29,340 bases of DNA from Clostridia bacterium. GTDB lineage: Bacteria > Bacillota_A > Clostridia > Christensenellales > Aristaeellaceae. The position numbers and the translations under genes were made by a program. The DNA is taken from NCBI GenBank assembly GCA_017938785.1, contig JAGBAU010000123.1, positions 1 to 29,340 on the forward strand. Direction: 5' to 3'. The notes beneath the pieces were generated by a model. That model was not told the origin of the DNA, made no database searches, and worked only from the letters and a program-made list of their open reading frames with translations. Shown here piece by piece: positions 1 to 7,368 of the stretch (the first letter of the stretch is position 1; the number at the start of each line of letters is the position of its first letter).

Positions 1-2
1 CC

Positions 3-122
3 GTGCTGAGCCTTGTTCTCTTTGGCGCGGAGGATTTTCTTTTGCCCGCCATGGGCGCCATCCTCGCCGGGCTGGCCGTCTGCGAAAAATTAATTGAGCC
101 GAAGGGAGGAGAAGGCGCATGA
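3..122 (+). CDS. azlC: AzlC family branched-chain amino acid exporter large subunit (C-terminal fragment)
   Basis: The reading frame is open from the window edge and ends with TGA at 120-122, so only the last 39 residues are present. They are hydrophobic ([20 protein letters not shown] then a short charged tail), as expected for the last membrane segment of an AzlC protein. The assignment rests mainly on context: the stop overlaps the start of azlD in an ATGA (119-122), the usual translationally coupled azlC-azlD order. AzlC and AzlD together form an inner-membrane exporter of branched-chain amino acids. The start lies outside the window. Confidence 0.75.
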   Translation: MLSLVLFGAEDFLLPAMGAILAGLAVCEKLIEPKGGEGA

Positions 123-448
123 CCACTGCCCAGCATATGATCACCATCGCCCTGTGCGCGCTGGCAACCATGCTCACCCGCTTTCTGCCCTTCATCCTGT
201 TCCCCGCAGGCAAGCCCACGCCCAAGTTCATCCGGTTTCTTGGCCATGCCCTGCCCGCTGCCGTATTCAGCATGCTGGTGGTTTACTGCCTGAAGAACGT
301 GAGCATCACCACCGGCAGCCATGGCCTGCCCGAGCTGATCGCCATCATCGTGGTCGCCGCGCTGCACCTGTGGAAGAAGCAGACGCTTCTGTCCATCGCC
401 GCAGGCACCATCGTATACATGCTGCTGGTGCAGCAGGTGTTCATCTGA
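119..448 (+). CDS. azlD: AzlD family branched-chain amino acid exporter small subunit
   Basis: This 109-residue protein has the size and pattern of AzlD: about four hydrophobic segments, an early TRFLPF motif (residues 21-26), and a G-H-A-L-P-A-A-V-F motif in the middle. AzlD is the small membrane partner of AzlC in branched-chain amino acid and azaleucine export. The start ATG overlaps the azlC stop, and a GGAGG at 106-110 (within azlC) sits 8 bases upstream, so the two are co-translated. A strong terminator follows 15 bases after the stop, ending this transcription unit before the spoVA genes. Confidence 0.88.
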   Translation: MTTAQHMITIALCALATMLTRFLPFILFPAGKPTPKFIRFLGHALPAAVFSMLVVYCLKNVSITTGSHGLPELIAIIVVAALHLWKKQTLLSIAAGTIVYMLLVQQVFI

Positions 449-463
449 ATCATCGATACACAG

Positions 464-496
464 AGAAGCTTTTCGTTTCGGAAAGCTTCTTTTTTT
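464..496 (+). terminator. Rho-independent terminator after azlCD
   Basis: An inverted repeat at 464-475 and 479-490 gives a 12-pair stem (one G-T pair) with a TTT loop, followed at once by a run of seven T (490-496). This is a textbook intrinsic terminator for azlCD and insulates the spoVA operon downstream. Confidence 0.9.
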
Positions 497-505
497 GCAT
501 CCGAT

Positions 506-535
506 TCATAATGAAACGCATTTCGGTTCACAATA
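506..535 (+). promoter_or_regulatory. Candidate forespore (sigma-G-like) promoter of the spoVA operon
   Basis: TCATA (506-510) and CACAATA (529-535) are separated by 18 bases. This resembles the sigma-G pattern known from Bacillus (GHATR, 18 bases, CATNNTA), with one mismatch in the -35 and a C in place of the T at -10 position 3. It lies just after the azlCD terminator and 32 bases before the first small ORF of the spoVA cluster, and no good sigma-A promoter is visible here. Known spoVA operons are transcribed by sigma-G. The match is imperfect, so this remains a candidate. Confidence 0.4.
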
Positions 536-567
536 GATGCACGAAACATGAATCGAGGTTTTTGATT

Positions 568-735
568 ATGCAGAAGCATCTGTTCCTCTATGCCTGGATC
601 TTCAGCGCACTGATCCTGGGCATCCTCATCTGCCTGGGGCTGATCGCCTGGATGCTCTTCTTCCGGGCTCCTCTTCCGGCCTTCCATCATGAAGCGCAGC
701 TGGTGAAGGAGGTGCTCTTCCATGCGGCAGTCTGA
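568..735 (+). CDS. Small single-pass membrane protein, first gene of the spoVA cluster (unknown function)
   Basis: I do not recognise this 55-residue protein. Residues about 6-31 form one long hydrophobic segment (LYAWIFSALILGILICLGLI and onward) ending in FFR, followed by a short amphipathic tail, so a single-pass membrane protein is likely. A weak GAGG (555-558) sits 9 bases before the ATG. The frame continues open upstream to 94, but that part lies antisense or out of frame to azlD and the terminator and is not credible as coding. Its 3' end carries the AAGGAGGTG ribosome site of the next ORF and overlaps that ORF by 14 bases. Position and spacing argue that it is co-transcribed with spoVAC, but the function is unknown. 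Confidence 0.6.
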   Translation: MQKHLFLYAWIFSALILGILICLGLIAWMLFFRAPLPAFHHEAQLVKEVLFHAAV

Positions 736-865
736 GCGCAGCTTCCCGGATTTGGACTTCCCCACCCGCTACATTCTGGATGAAGCCCGCTTCCCCGGCG
801 GGCAGGAGCGCATCATCAACAAGGAGGACGAAAGCCATGAACCGTCAACCCGTATCCCCCGGTGA
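722..865 (+). CDS. Small hydrophilic protein upstream of spoVAC (unknown function)
   Basis: This ORF encodes 47 residues beginning MRQSERSFPDLDFPTRYILD and ending TRIPR. It is strongly charged and has no membrane segment. The case for translation is good: a near-perfect AAGGAGGTG (706-714) lies 9 bases before the ATG inside the preceding ORF, and this ORF in turn holds the AAGGAGG (821-827) of spoVAC. It overlaps the preceding ORF by 14 bases and spoVAC by 29 bases, so the three are likely translationally coupled. I recognise no family. It could be a small spore protein, a partner of the SpoVA channel, or a leader ORF whose translation opens the spoVAC start. Confidence 0.6.
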   Translation: MRQSERSFPDLDFPTRYILDEARFPGGQERIINKEDESHEPSTRIPR

Positions 866-1295
866 ATATGCCCAGCTGGTTTCCCGGCTCACCCCCGCAT
901 CCAGGCATGTACGGGGCTGCCTGCGCGCATTCTGGGTGGGCGGCGTGATCTGCTGTATCGGCCAGGCGCTGGGCATGCTGGGCGAGAAGCTGGAGCTGAG
1001 CGAGCTTACCGCGCCCATGTTCACCTCCGTAGTGCTCATCTTCCTGGGCACCACCCTCACCGGCATCGGCATATACGATAAGATTGGCCGCTACGCCGGT
1101 GCAGGCTCCATCGTACCCATCACCGGCTTCGCCAACTCTGTCGCAGCCCCTGCAATCGAATACCGCCGGGAGGGCATCATCCTGGGCGTCGGCGCGCGCA
1201 TCTTCCAGCTGGCGGGCCCGGTGCTGGCCTTCGGCATCACAGCCTCCATGGCGGTGGGCTTCATCTATTTTGTGGTAAAGGAGATGCTGCTATGA
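837..1295 (+). CDS. spoVAC: Stage V sporulation protein AC
   Basis: This 152-residue membrane protein has the SpoVAC/SpoVAE signature: FWVGGVICCIGQ in the first membrane segment, then GAGSIVPITGFANSVAAPAIE and a final hydrophobic segment. SpoVA proteins form the spore inner-membrane channel that moves Ca-dipicolinic acid into the forespore and releases it at germination; in Bacillus SpoVAC itself acts as a mechanosensitive channel. The ATG at 837 is chosen because GGAGG (823-827) lies 9 bases upstream; an in-frame ATG at 780 has no such site and would extend through the preceding ORF. The stop overlaps spoVAD (ATGA, 1292-1295). Confidence 0.95.
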   Translation: MNRQPVSPGEYAQLVSRLTPASRHVRGCLRAFWVGGVICCIGQALGMLGEKLELSELTAPMFTSVVLIFLGTTLTGIGIYDKIGRYAGAGSIVPITGFANSVAAPAIEYRREGIILGVGARIFQLAGPVLAFGITASMAVGFIYFVVKEMLL

Positions 1296-2311
1296 GCCAT
1301 GTGGGCAAGCAAACCTTCATCTTTGACTGTGCGCCGCGCATCGCCGCGCGCACCAGTATTGCAGGCCCCAAGGAGGGCAAGGGGCCGCTGGCCGAAGAAT
1401 TCGACCTCATTCTGGAGGACGACCTGCTGGGCATGAAGAGCTGGGAGCTGGCGGAGGGCGAAATGGTGCGCCGGGCCGTGGATATGACCCTGCAGAAGGC
1501 GAATCTGCCCATTGAGCAGCTCCAGGTGCTGATCAGCGGCGACCTGAACAACCAGATCATCGCCTCCAGCTTCGCCGCCCGGGCGCTGGCGGTTCCCTTC
1601 TTCGGACAGTACGGCGCCTGTTCCACCTTCGTGCAGTCGCTGGTGCTGGGCAGCGCGCTGATCTGCGGCGGTTTTGTGGAAAACGCCGCCTGCTGTGCGT
1701 CCAGCCACTTCTGCACGGCAGAGCGCCAGTTCCGCTTTCCTCTGGAGCTGGGCAACCAGCGTCCGCCTCAGGCCAGCTGGACCGCCACTGCCTGCGGCTG
1801 TGCGCTGCTGCTGCCCGGGGACGGCGGCACGGGGCTGCGCGTGGCCAGCGGCACGGTGGGCCGGGTGATCGACCTTGCCATCAAGGACGCCAACCACATG
1901 GGCGCGGCCATGGCCCCGGCGGTGTATGATACCATCGTGGCCCACCTGACCGACACCGGACGCAGCGCCAGTGATTACGACCTGATCGTCACCGGCGATC
2001 TGGGCTGGATCGGCCGGAACCTTCTCATGGAGCTGTTCAGGCGGGGCGGCGTGGAGATGCCGGACCACAAGCTGATCGACTGCGGCAATTCCCTGTTCTA
2101 TCAGGAACAGGATCCCCACGCGGGCGGCAGCGGCTGCGGCTGCGTAGCCTCGGTCACCTGCAGCTGGATCATGAACCGCATCGAAAGCGGCGAACTGCGC
2201 AGGGTTCTGGTGGCAGGTTCGGGCGCCATGCTCAGCCCCACCAGCACCCTGCAGGGCGAGAGCATCCCCTCCATTTCCTACGCCGCATGCATCGAAGGAG
2301 GTGCAGTATGA
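1292..2311 (+). CDS. spoVAD: Stage V sporulation protein AD
   Basis: This 339-residue protein is SpoVAD, a thiolase-fold protein that binds dipicolinic acid in Bacillus and sits on the outer face of the spore inner membrane. Recognisable parts are the N-terminal KQTFIFDCAPRIAARTSIAG, the thiolase-like GACSTFVQSLVLGSALI with the conserved Cys, and the C-terminal GSGCGCVASV and GSGAMLSPTSTLQGESIPSI stretches. Its length matches the family (about 335-340). It overlaps spoVAC by 4 bases and spoVAE by 4 bases, so all three subunits are made from coupled starts. Cytosol-exposed, with no membrane segment. Confidence 0.97.
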   Translation: MSHVGKQTFIFDCAPRIAARTSIAGPKEGKGPLAEEFDLILEDDLLGMKSWELAEGEMVRRAVDMTLQKANLPIEQLQVLISGDLNNQIIASSFAARALAVPFFGQYGACSTFVQSLVLGSALICGGFVENAACCASSHFCTAERQFRFPLELGNQRPPQASWTATACGCALLLPGDGGTGLRVASGTVGRVIDLAIKDANHMGAAMAPAVYDTIVAHLTDTGRSASDYDLIVTGDLGWIGRNLLMELFRRGGVEMPDHKLIDCGNSLFYQEQDPHAGGSGCGCVASVTCSWIMNRIESGELRRVLVAGSGAMLSPTSTLQGESIPSISYAACIEGGAV

Positions 2312-2676
2312 GCATCCTGTGGACATTCATAAAGGCCTTCTGCGTGGGCGGACTGATCTGCGTAATCGGCCAGATTCTGATGCAGACCACCAAGCTGACC
2401 AGCGCAAGGATACTGGTATTGTTCGTGGTGTCCGGCGTAATCCTCGGGGCCCTGGGCGTATACAAACCGCTGGTGGATTTTGCAGGCGCGGGAGCCACGG
2501 TGCCGCTGACGGGCTTCGGCTACAACCTGGCCATGGGCGCCATTGAAGGCGTTCAGAAATATGGCCTATGGGGGGCGTTCACCGGCGGCATCACAAAAAA
2601 CGCCGCCGGCATTGCCGCCGCCATCCTGTTTGGTGTATTGAATGCATTGATATTTAAACCAAAAGCCAAAGAGTGA
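2308..2676 (+). CDS. spoVAE: Stage V sporulation protein AE (SpoVAEb type)
   Basis: This 122-residue, three- to four-segment membrane protein shows FIKAFCVGGLICVIGQIL near the N-terminus and GAGATVPLTGFGYNLAMGAIEG in the middle, the same motifs as in SpoVAC, marking it as SpoVAEb, the other membrane part of the dipicolinic acid channel. An in-frame upstream ATG at 2287 exists, but the start at 2308 (ATGA overlap with spoVAD) has the AAGGAGG at 2296-2302 at the right distance. It is the last gene of the operon; no clear terminator separates it from the promoter of the next gene. Confidence 0.95.
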   Translation: MSILWTFIKAFCVGGLICVIGQILMQTTKLTSARILVLFVVSGVILGALGVYKPLVDFAGAGATVPLTGFGYNLAMGAIEGVQKYGLWGAFTGGITKNAAGIAAAILFGVLNALIFKPKAKE

Positions 2677-2680
2677 TGCT

Positions 2681-2709
2681 TTGACTTTATCGTCCCGCTG
2701 TGCTATGCT
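2681..2709 (+). promoter_or_regulatory. Sigma-A promoter of the P-loop kinase gene
   Basis: TTGACT (2681-2686) and TATGCT (2704-2709) are spaced by exactly 17 bases, and a TG one base before the -10 makes it an extended -10 element. It begins 4 bases after the spoVAE stop, so the kinase gene can be transcribed in vegetative cells independently of the sporulation operon. Confidence 0.8.
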
Positions 2710-2739
2710 GTTTCCATTCTGAACAGGAGGGCAATGATT

Positions 2740-3246
2740 ATGCGCAGGGTTCTTGTGATCGGCTGTCCCGGCAGCGGCAAAAGTGTGTTTTCCCGGAAGC
2801 TGGCCGAAAGCACCGGCCTTCCCGTGCATCATCTGGATATGCTCTACTGGAACGCAGACCAAACCACGGTACCACAGGAAGCATTCCTGTGCCGTCTGAA
2901 TGCAATTCTCCGGCAGGATGCATGGATCATCGACGGCAACTATGCCTCCACGCTGGAGCAACGGCTGGAAAGGTGCGATACCGTATTCTTGCTGGATTAT
3001 CCCGTTGAAACCTGTATTGACGGCGTACTGCGCCGCATGAATGCGCCGCGGCCCGACATGCCCTGGGTTGAAACAGAATTCGACCCGGAATTCATGGATT
3101 TCATCCGCAGTTTCCCGGAGGCAACCCTGCCGGGAATGATGGAACTTCTGAAACGATATTCCGAAAAGAAGCTCATAGTTTTCCATTCAAGAAAAGAAGC
3201 AAATGCATACCTGCAGACACAAAAAGAATCGGCGTCTCAAAAATGA
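2740..3246 (+). CDS. P-loop nucleoside kinase-like protein (topology modulation / FlaR-like family)
   Basis: This protein of 168 residues has a Walker A motif close to its N-terminus (GCPGSGKS), an HLDMLYW motif about 25 residues later, WIIDGNYASTLEQRL, and a hydrophobic FLLDYP strand. This is the pattern of the small adenylate-kinase-like ATPases annotated as topology modulation proteins (FlaR). The biochemical substrate is not established for the family. Two ATGs compete: 2734 is only 3 bases after AGGAGG (2725-2730), whereas 2740 is 9 bases away and is preferred. It has its own promoter, and its stop lies inside a convergent terminator stem. Confidence 0.8.
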   Translation: MRRVLVIGCPGSGKSVFSRKLAESTGLPVHHLDMLYWNADQTTVPQEAFLCRLNAILRQDAWIIDGNYASTLEQRLERCDTVFLLDYPVETCIDGVLRRMNAPRPDMPWVETEFDPEFMDFIRSFPEATLPGMMELLKRYSEKKLIVFHSRKEANAYLQTQKESASQK

Positions 3247-3262
3247 GACGCCGATTCTTTTT
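3221..3262. terminator. Bidirectional terminator between kinase and RNA methyltransferase genes
   Basis: A perfect 19-base inverted repeat (3221-3239 and 3244-3262) with an AAAA loop has A5 on the left and T5 on the right, so it can terminate both the rightward kinase transcript and the leftward six-gene operon. The kinase stop codon (3244-3246) is inside the right arm. Confidence 0.92.
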
Positions 3263-3266
3263 CATA

Positions 3267-4034
3267 TCATTTTCCCCGCATCAGTTCATACATCATGATG
3301 CCCGCGGCCACCGCCGCGTTCAGGGATTCCGCGCCGCCGCGCATGGGCAGCTTCAGGCGCACATCGGCCGCTTCGCGCACCGCATCGGAGATGCCCCGCG
3401 CTTCGTTGCCGATCACCAGCACGAACTTCTCGCCCAGCTCGCCCCGTGCATAAAAATCCGTACCCTTCAAATCAGAGGCAATCACATGCCAGCCCTTTTC
3501 GCGCAGCCGGACAAGCGTTTCGGCCAGGTTATCTGCATGCACAAAAGGTACGCGGAAGCCGGAGCCCATGGCGCTGCGCTGCACCTTGGGGGACATCAAA
3601 TCTGCGCTGCCCGTACCGGCCAGCAGCGCCTGAAATCCTGCGGCGTCCGCTGTGCGCCAAATGGTGCCCACGTTGCCGGGATCCTGCACGCCGTCCATGG
3701 CCACAATGCGATCCGGCAGCGCTTCCATGTCCAGCTCCCGGGGCAGGGAAAAGGCTGCGCACACGCCCTGGGGCGTCTTGGTATCGCAGATACTCTCCAG
3801 CAGTGCACGGGTCACGATGCACACGCGCATGCCCATTTTTTCCAGTTCCTCCGCGAAGGCGACGTGGCTTTCATCCGCTGCGGCTTCGCTGAGCTTCAGC
3901 CCGCACTTCATTGCCTCGCGGATCATTACCTCTCCCTCCACCAGGAACAGGCCCTCCGCCCTGCGGGTTTTGGCGTTCTTCAGATCGCGCAGACGCTGCA
4001 CCAGCGGATTCTTCGCGCTCGTAATCTTATCCAT
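3267..4034 (-). CDS. TrmH/SpoU-family RNA 2'-O-methyltransferase
   Basis: This 255-residue protein has an N-terminal substrate-binding domain (LVQRLRDLKNAKTRRAEGLFLVEG) and a C-terminal SPOUT methyltransferase domain with all three motifs: motif 1 DPGNVGTIWRTADAAGF, motif 2 VIGNEARGISDAV, motif 3 ESLNAAVAAGIMMYEL. It transfers a methyl group from S-adenosylmethionine to a ribose 2'-OH of rRNA or tRNA; the exact target cannot be told from sequence. The start at 4034 is set by GGAGAAAGGAAG a few bases upstream; a longer frame reaches 4091 without support. It overlaps the end of comF by 8 bases and is the last gene of the minus-strand operon. Confidence 0.9.
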   Translation of the reverse strand: MDKITSAKNPLVQRLRDLKNAKTRRAEGLFLVEGEVMIREAMKCGLKLSEAAADESHVAFAEELEKMGMRVCIVTRALLESICDTKTPQGVCAAFSLPRELDMEALPDRIVAMDGVQDPGNVGTIWRTADAAGFQALLAGTGSADLMSPKVQRSAMGSGFRVPFVHADNLAETLVRLREKGWHVIASDLKGTDFYARGELGEKFVLVIGNEARGISDAVREAADVRLKLPMRGGAESLNAAVAAGIMMYELMRGK

Positions 4035-4719
4035 GTTTCTTCCTTTCTCCGTTTGCATAGGCGGCAAAGTACACCCTGTCCGCCCCGGCATCCTTCAATG
4101 CCTTTGCGCAGTTGACGGCTGTGGCGCCGGTGGTAAACACATCATCAATGATGAGCACCTCCGCACCCTTCACCAGCTCCATATATTCCTCCCGCACGGC
4201 AAACACGCCGTGCAGGTTTTTCTTTCTCTCCTCGGGACCCAACCTTGCCTGCTGGCGCGCATTGCGGGTGCGGTACAATAGTTCCACATATTCAAGGCCC
4301 AACAGTTCTGCAACGACTTCAGCCAGTACCTGCGCATGGTTTTTACCCCTCTGGCGCAGGCGTTTGGGATGCATGGGCACCGCCGTCACATAGCAGATAT
4401 TCTCAATGCGCAAAAGCATCGCCGCCCGGGCAATCTCCGCGCCCATCTCCTCCGCCAGAAGCCATGCGCCGCGGTACTTCAAATTGCGCACAATCCTGCC
4501 CGCCGGACCATGATAACCGTACGCATATGCCGCACCGTCGATTCTGCTGTTCTTCGGCGCAGGCTTCAGGCCGATCCAGTTCTTCGCCAGCTTCATGCGG
4601 CATTCATCGCAGATATCATCCCGGTCAAGACCAATCATATCCCCGCAGCCCATGCATGTTGCCCTGCGCGGATAGATCAGGTTCAGGATGGCTTCGCGGA
4701 TTGCTCCCATGTCCATCAT
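4027..4719 (-). CDS. comF: ComF family protein (phosphoribosyltransferase-like)
   Basis: This 230-residue protein has an N-terminal zinc-ribbon-like set of four cysteines (C22, C25, C37, C40), a NLKYRG motif, and a C-terminal PRPP-binding motif VLIIDDVFTTGATA (about residues 188-201), which together define ComF/GntX proteins. In Bacillus, ComFC works in DNA uptake during competence, but ComF proteins also occur in non-competent species with unclear roles. Its start overlaps the stop of recD2 (ATGA at 4719-4716), and a second ATG follows at once. Placement beside a RecD2 helicase gives it a DNA-handling neighbour. Confidence 0.9.
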   Translation of the reverse strand: MMDMGAIREAILNLIYPRRATCMGCGDMIGLDRDDICDECRMKLAKNWIGLKPAPKNSRIDGAAYAYGYHGPAGRIVRNLKYRGAWLLAEEMGAEIARAAMLLRIENICYVTAVPMHPKRLRQRGKNHAQVLAEVVAELLGLEYVELLYRTRNARQQARLGPEERKKNLHGVFAVREEYMELVKGAEVLIIDDVFTTGATAVNCAKALKDAGADRVYFAAYANGERKKHG

Positions 4720-6911
4720 CTGCCCAGACCTCTCAGGCGCAGGTTCAATGCGCTGTAGCGGTGCAGGATGCGGTTGTTGTCCACCATCTGGTGCACGCAG
4801 GCCTCCCTGCCCACGATGACCACCAGTCTCCTTGCCCGGGTCACCGCCGTGTAGAGCAGGTTCCGGGTCATGAGCATCTGGGAACCGGAAATCAGCGGCA
4901 GCACCACCGCATCGAACTCACTGCCCTGGCTCTTGTGCACGGAAATGCAGTAGGAAAGCTCCAGTTCATCCAGCATGGTATCATCGTAGATTGCGCGGCG
5001 GCCATCGTCAAATTCCACCACCATCTCCCGGTCCATGCGGCTCAGGGAGATGATATAGCCGATATCGCCGTTGAACACACCCTCGCCGGATTCGCTGCCG
5101 CGGGTCCATTCGAGGTCGTAGTTGTTGCGGATCTGCATCACCTTATCGCCCAGGCGGAATACGCCCTCACTGCGGGAGATTTCACCCTTCTCCCGGCTGG
5201 GCGGATTCAGCGCCGCCTGCAATAGCTGGTTCATCTGCCATACGCCCAGCGCACCCTTCTTCATGGGGGCCATCACCTGGATGCCCCGCAGGCTGTCCAC
5301 GCCGAGATACTTGGGCAAGCGCTTCTGCACCAGCGCCACCACGGACTCCTGGGCAAGCTGCGCGCTCTCCTTCCGTTCCAGGAAGAAGTCGGTATCCTTG
5401 TTCTGAATCAGGGGATATTCGCCGTGGTTGATGCGATGGGCATTGACCACGATGTGGCTCTCGCGCCCCTGGCGGAAGATTTCGTCCAGGCACACCACCG
5501 GCAGCTGCTCCGAATCAATCAAATCCCGCAGCACGTTGCCCGCGCCCACGCTGGGCAGCTGGTCGGCGTCACCCACCAGGATGAGCTTCGTGCCAGGCAT
5601 CAGCGCCTTCAGAAGGGAACGCATCAGGAAGATATCCACCATGGACATCTCGTCCACCACCACCACGTCCGCGCGGATGGGATCGTCCTCATCCTTCTGG
5701 AAATCGCCGAATTCGCCGCTGTATTCCAGCAAACGGTGGATGGTGCGCGCTTCCCTGCCCGTGGCTTCGGACATGCGCTTGGCTGCGCGGCCCGTGGGCG
5801 CGCACAGTTCGATGCTGCCCTGTTTTTCAAGCACGCTCAGTATGCAGTTGATGGACGTGGTTTTGCCGGTGCCCGGGCCGCCGGTGATGATGGTCAGCCC
5901 GCCCGCAGCTGCGGCCTGTATGGCCTCCCGCTGCTTATCTCCCAGCTGCACGCCCTCCTGCTCCTCATAATCGGCGATTTCACGCTCCACCGCCCGCTTC
6001 TTCAGGCAGATGCGGCAGGCATGGCTGCGCCGTTCGATGAGCAGCTGCGCGGTCTCCTTCTCCACCTTATATAGACTGGGCAGGTAGATGCAACGCGTAT
6101 CTTCAATCTTTTCTTCGATCAGCTTCTTGTCAATGATCAGGCTTCGCACCGTATGCTCCACCAGATCCGGATCTACATCCAGTACGCTGCCCGCCTGGGA
6201 AAGCAGTTCTTCCCGGGGCAGGTACATATGTCCCATGCGGCCCACGGCCTCGGACAGTACATACTGCACGCCGCTCTTGAGACGCTCCGGATTCTCAACC
6301 GTAAAGCCCATACCCCGGGCGATGCGGTCCGCCGTAGTGAAGCCCACGCCGTCGATCTCATCCGCCAGGCGGTAGGGATTCTTTTTGAGCACGGTTTCCG
6401 ACTGCGCGCCGAAGGCCTTGTATACCTTCAGCGCCATGGCCGGGGTAAGCCCCGCGCCCTGCAAAAAGATCAGCGAGGCGCGCATTTCGTTCTGTTCGGC
6501 GAAGGATTCGCGGATCATGGCTGCCTTCTTGGGGCCGATGCCGGGAATCTCCGTGAGCCGGTGGGGTTCGGTTTCCAGAACATCCAGGGTGTTCACGCCG
6601 AAGTGCTTCACGATGAGCTTGGCAGTGGCGGGCCCGATGCCTTTGATGAGCCCGGAGCCCAGGTATTTCTCCACGCCGGACTTGGTTTCCGGCCGGGAAA
6701 TTTCATAGCTTTCCACCTTGATCTGTTCGCCGTAATCCCGATGCTCCACCAGCTCGCCGTCCAGGATCACATGCTCGCCCGCAGCCAAAAACGGCAAAAT
6801 GCCCACGGCGGTGGTCCGCCCTGAGCCATCAATCCGGAAGGACGCCACCGTCCATCCGTTTGCATCGTTTCGAAAAACGATCTCTTCTACCGTTCCTTCA
6901 AACTTTGACAT
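4716..6911 (-). CDS. recD2: RecD2-type ATP-dependent DNA helicase
   Basis: This 731-residue protein matches RecD2 in length and order: an N-terminal domain beginning SKFEGTVEEIVF, helix-hairpin-helix segments (LTEIPGIGPKKAAMI and DEIDGVGFTTADRIA), Walker A ITGGPGTGKTTS, Walker B VVVDEMSMVD, the VGDADQLPSVGAGNVLRDLI motif, and C-terminal motifs HKSQGSEFDAVV and YTAVTRARRLVVIVG. RecD2 is a 5'-3' superfamily 1 helicase involved in DNA repair and replication-fork maintenance, acting without RecBC. The start at 6911 is chosen because the protein then begins as in the family; a longer frame reaches 6962. It overlaps ogt by 14 bases and comF by 4. Confidence 0.95.
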   Translation of the reverse strand: MSKFEGTVEEIVFRNDANGWTVASFRIDGSGRTTAVGILPFLAAGEHVILDGELVEHRDYGEQIKVESYEISRPETKSGVEKYLGSGLIKGIGPATAKLIVKHFGVNTLDVLETEPHRLTEIPGIGPKKAAMIRESFAEQNEMRASLIFLQGAGLTPAMALKVYKAFGAQSETVLKKNPYRLADEIDGVGFTTADRIARGMGFTVENPERLKSGVQYVLSEAVGRMGHMYLPREELLSQAGSVLDVDPDLVEHTVRSLIIDKKLIEEKIEDTRCIYLPSLYKVEKETAQLLIERRSHACRICLKKRAVEREIADYEEQEGVQLGDKQREAIQAAAAGGLTIITGGPGTGKTTSINCILSVLEKQGSIELCAPTGRAAKRMSEATGREARTIHRLLEYSGEFGDFQKDEDDPIRADVVVVDEMSMVDIFLMRSLLKALMPGTKLILVGDADQLPSVGAGNVLRDLIDSEQLPVVCLDEIFRQGRESHIVVNAHRINHGEYPLIQNKDTDFFLERKESAQLAQESVVALVQKRLPKYLGVDSLRGIQVMAPMKKGALGVWQMNQLLQAALNPPSREKGEISRSEGVFRLGDKVMQIRNNYDLEWTRGSESGEGVFNGDIGYIISLSRMDREMVVEFDDGRRAIYDDTMLDELELSYCISVHKSQGSEFDAVVLPLISGSQMLMTRNLLYTAVTRARRLVVIVGREACVHQMVDNNRILHRYSALNLRLRGLGR

Positions 6912-7368
6912 CGACACCTTCTGTTTCCAGCAATATACGCTTGATTTCCAGCCCGCCGGCATAGCCGGTGAGCTTTCCGTTCGCCCCCACCACCCTGTGG
7001 CAGGGAATGAAGATGGGAATCCGGTTCACATGGTTCGCCATGCCCACCGCGCGGCAGGCCTTCTCATTGCCCACCCGCCGGGCCAGTTCGCCGTAGGTGA
7101 TGGTCTCCCCGCAGGGAATCTCCATAAGCGCACGCCAGACCCTCTCCTGGAAGGCTGTTCCATGTATGGAAAGCGGAACGGAGAACACGCTTCTCCGCCC
7201 CGCAAAATATTCTTCCAGTTCCCTCTGCGCCTGATCCAGCAGGGGCAAGGCATCCGCCCGGCCGCTCTGCGCACCGAATCTCAGCGCGCAAAGCCCTGCC
7301 TCATCCGCGCACAGGGTCAGTTTCCCGACGGGCGTTTCAATCACCCGTTCAAACTGCGTTCTTTTCAT
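6898..7368 (-). CDS. ogt: Methylated-DNA-[protein]-cysteine S-methyltransferase
   Basis: This 156-residue protein is an Ogt/MGMT family suicide repair enzyme that moves the alkyl group of O6-alkylguanine to its own cysteine. The active-site PCHRVVGA motif has Cys123; upstream is the winged-helix DNA-binding part (GETITYGELARRVG and RAVGMANHVNRIP), and downstream LTGYAGGLEIKRILLETEG. Its length is normal for the short bacterial form without an Ada N-domain. It overlaps coaX by 20 bases and recD2 by 14, which places two DNA-repair genes side by side in the operon. Confidence 0.95.
   Translation of the reverse strand: MKRTQFERVIETPVGKLTLCADEAGLCALRFGAQSGRADALPLLDQAQRELEEYFAGRRSVFSVPLSIHGTAFQERVWRALMEIPCGETITYGELARRVGNEKACRAVGMANHVNRIPIFIPCHRVVGANGKLTGYAGGLEIKRILLETEGVDVKV

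Noticed and set aside
94..567. The upstream extension of the small ORF that begins at 568 (open frame from 94)
   Set aside because: It overlaps azlD out of frame and runs through the azlCD terminator stem; it is rich in His, Arg and Pro, typical of a shadow frame.
4245..5225. A 326-codon plus-strand frame opposite comF and recD2
   Set aside because: It is antisense to two well-supported genes and has a shadow-type composition without motifs or a ribosome site.
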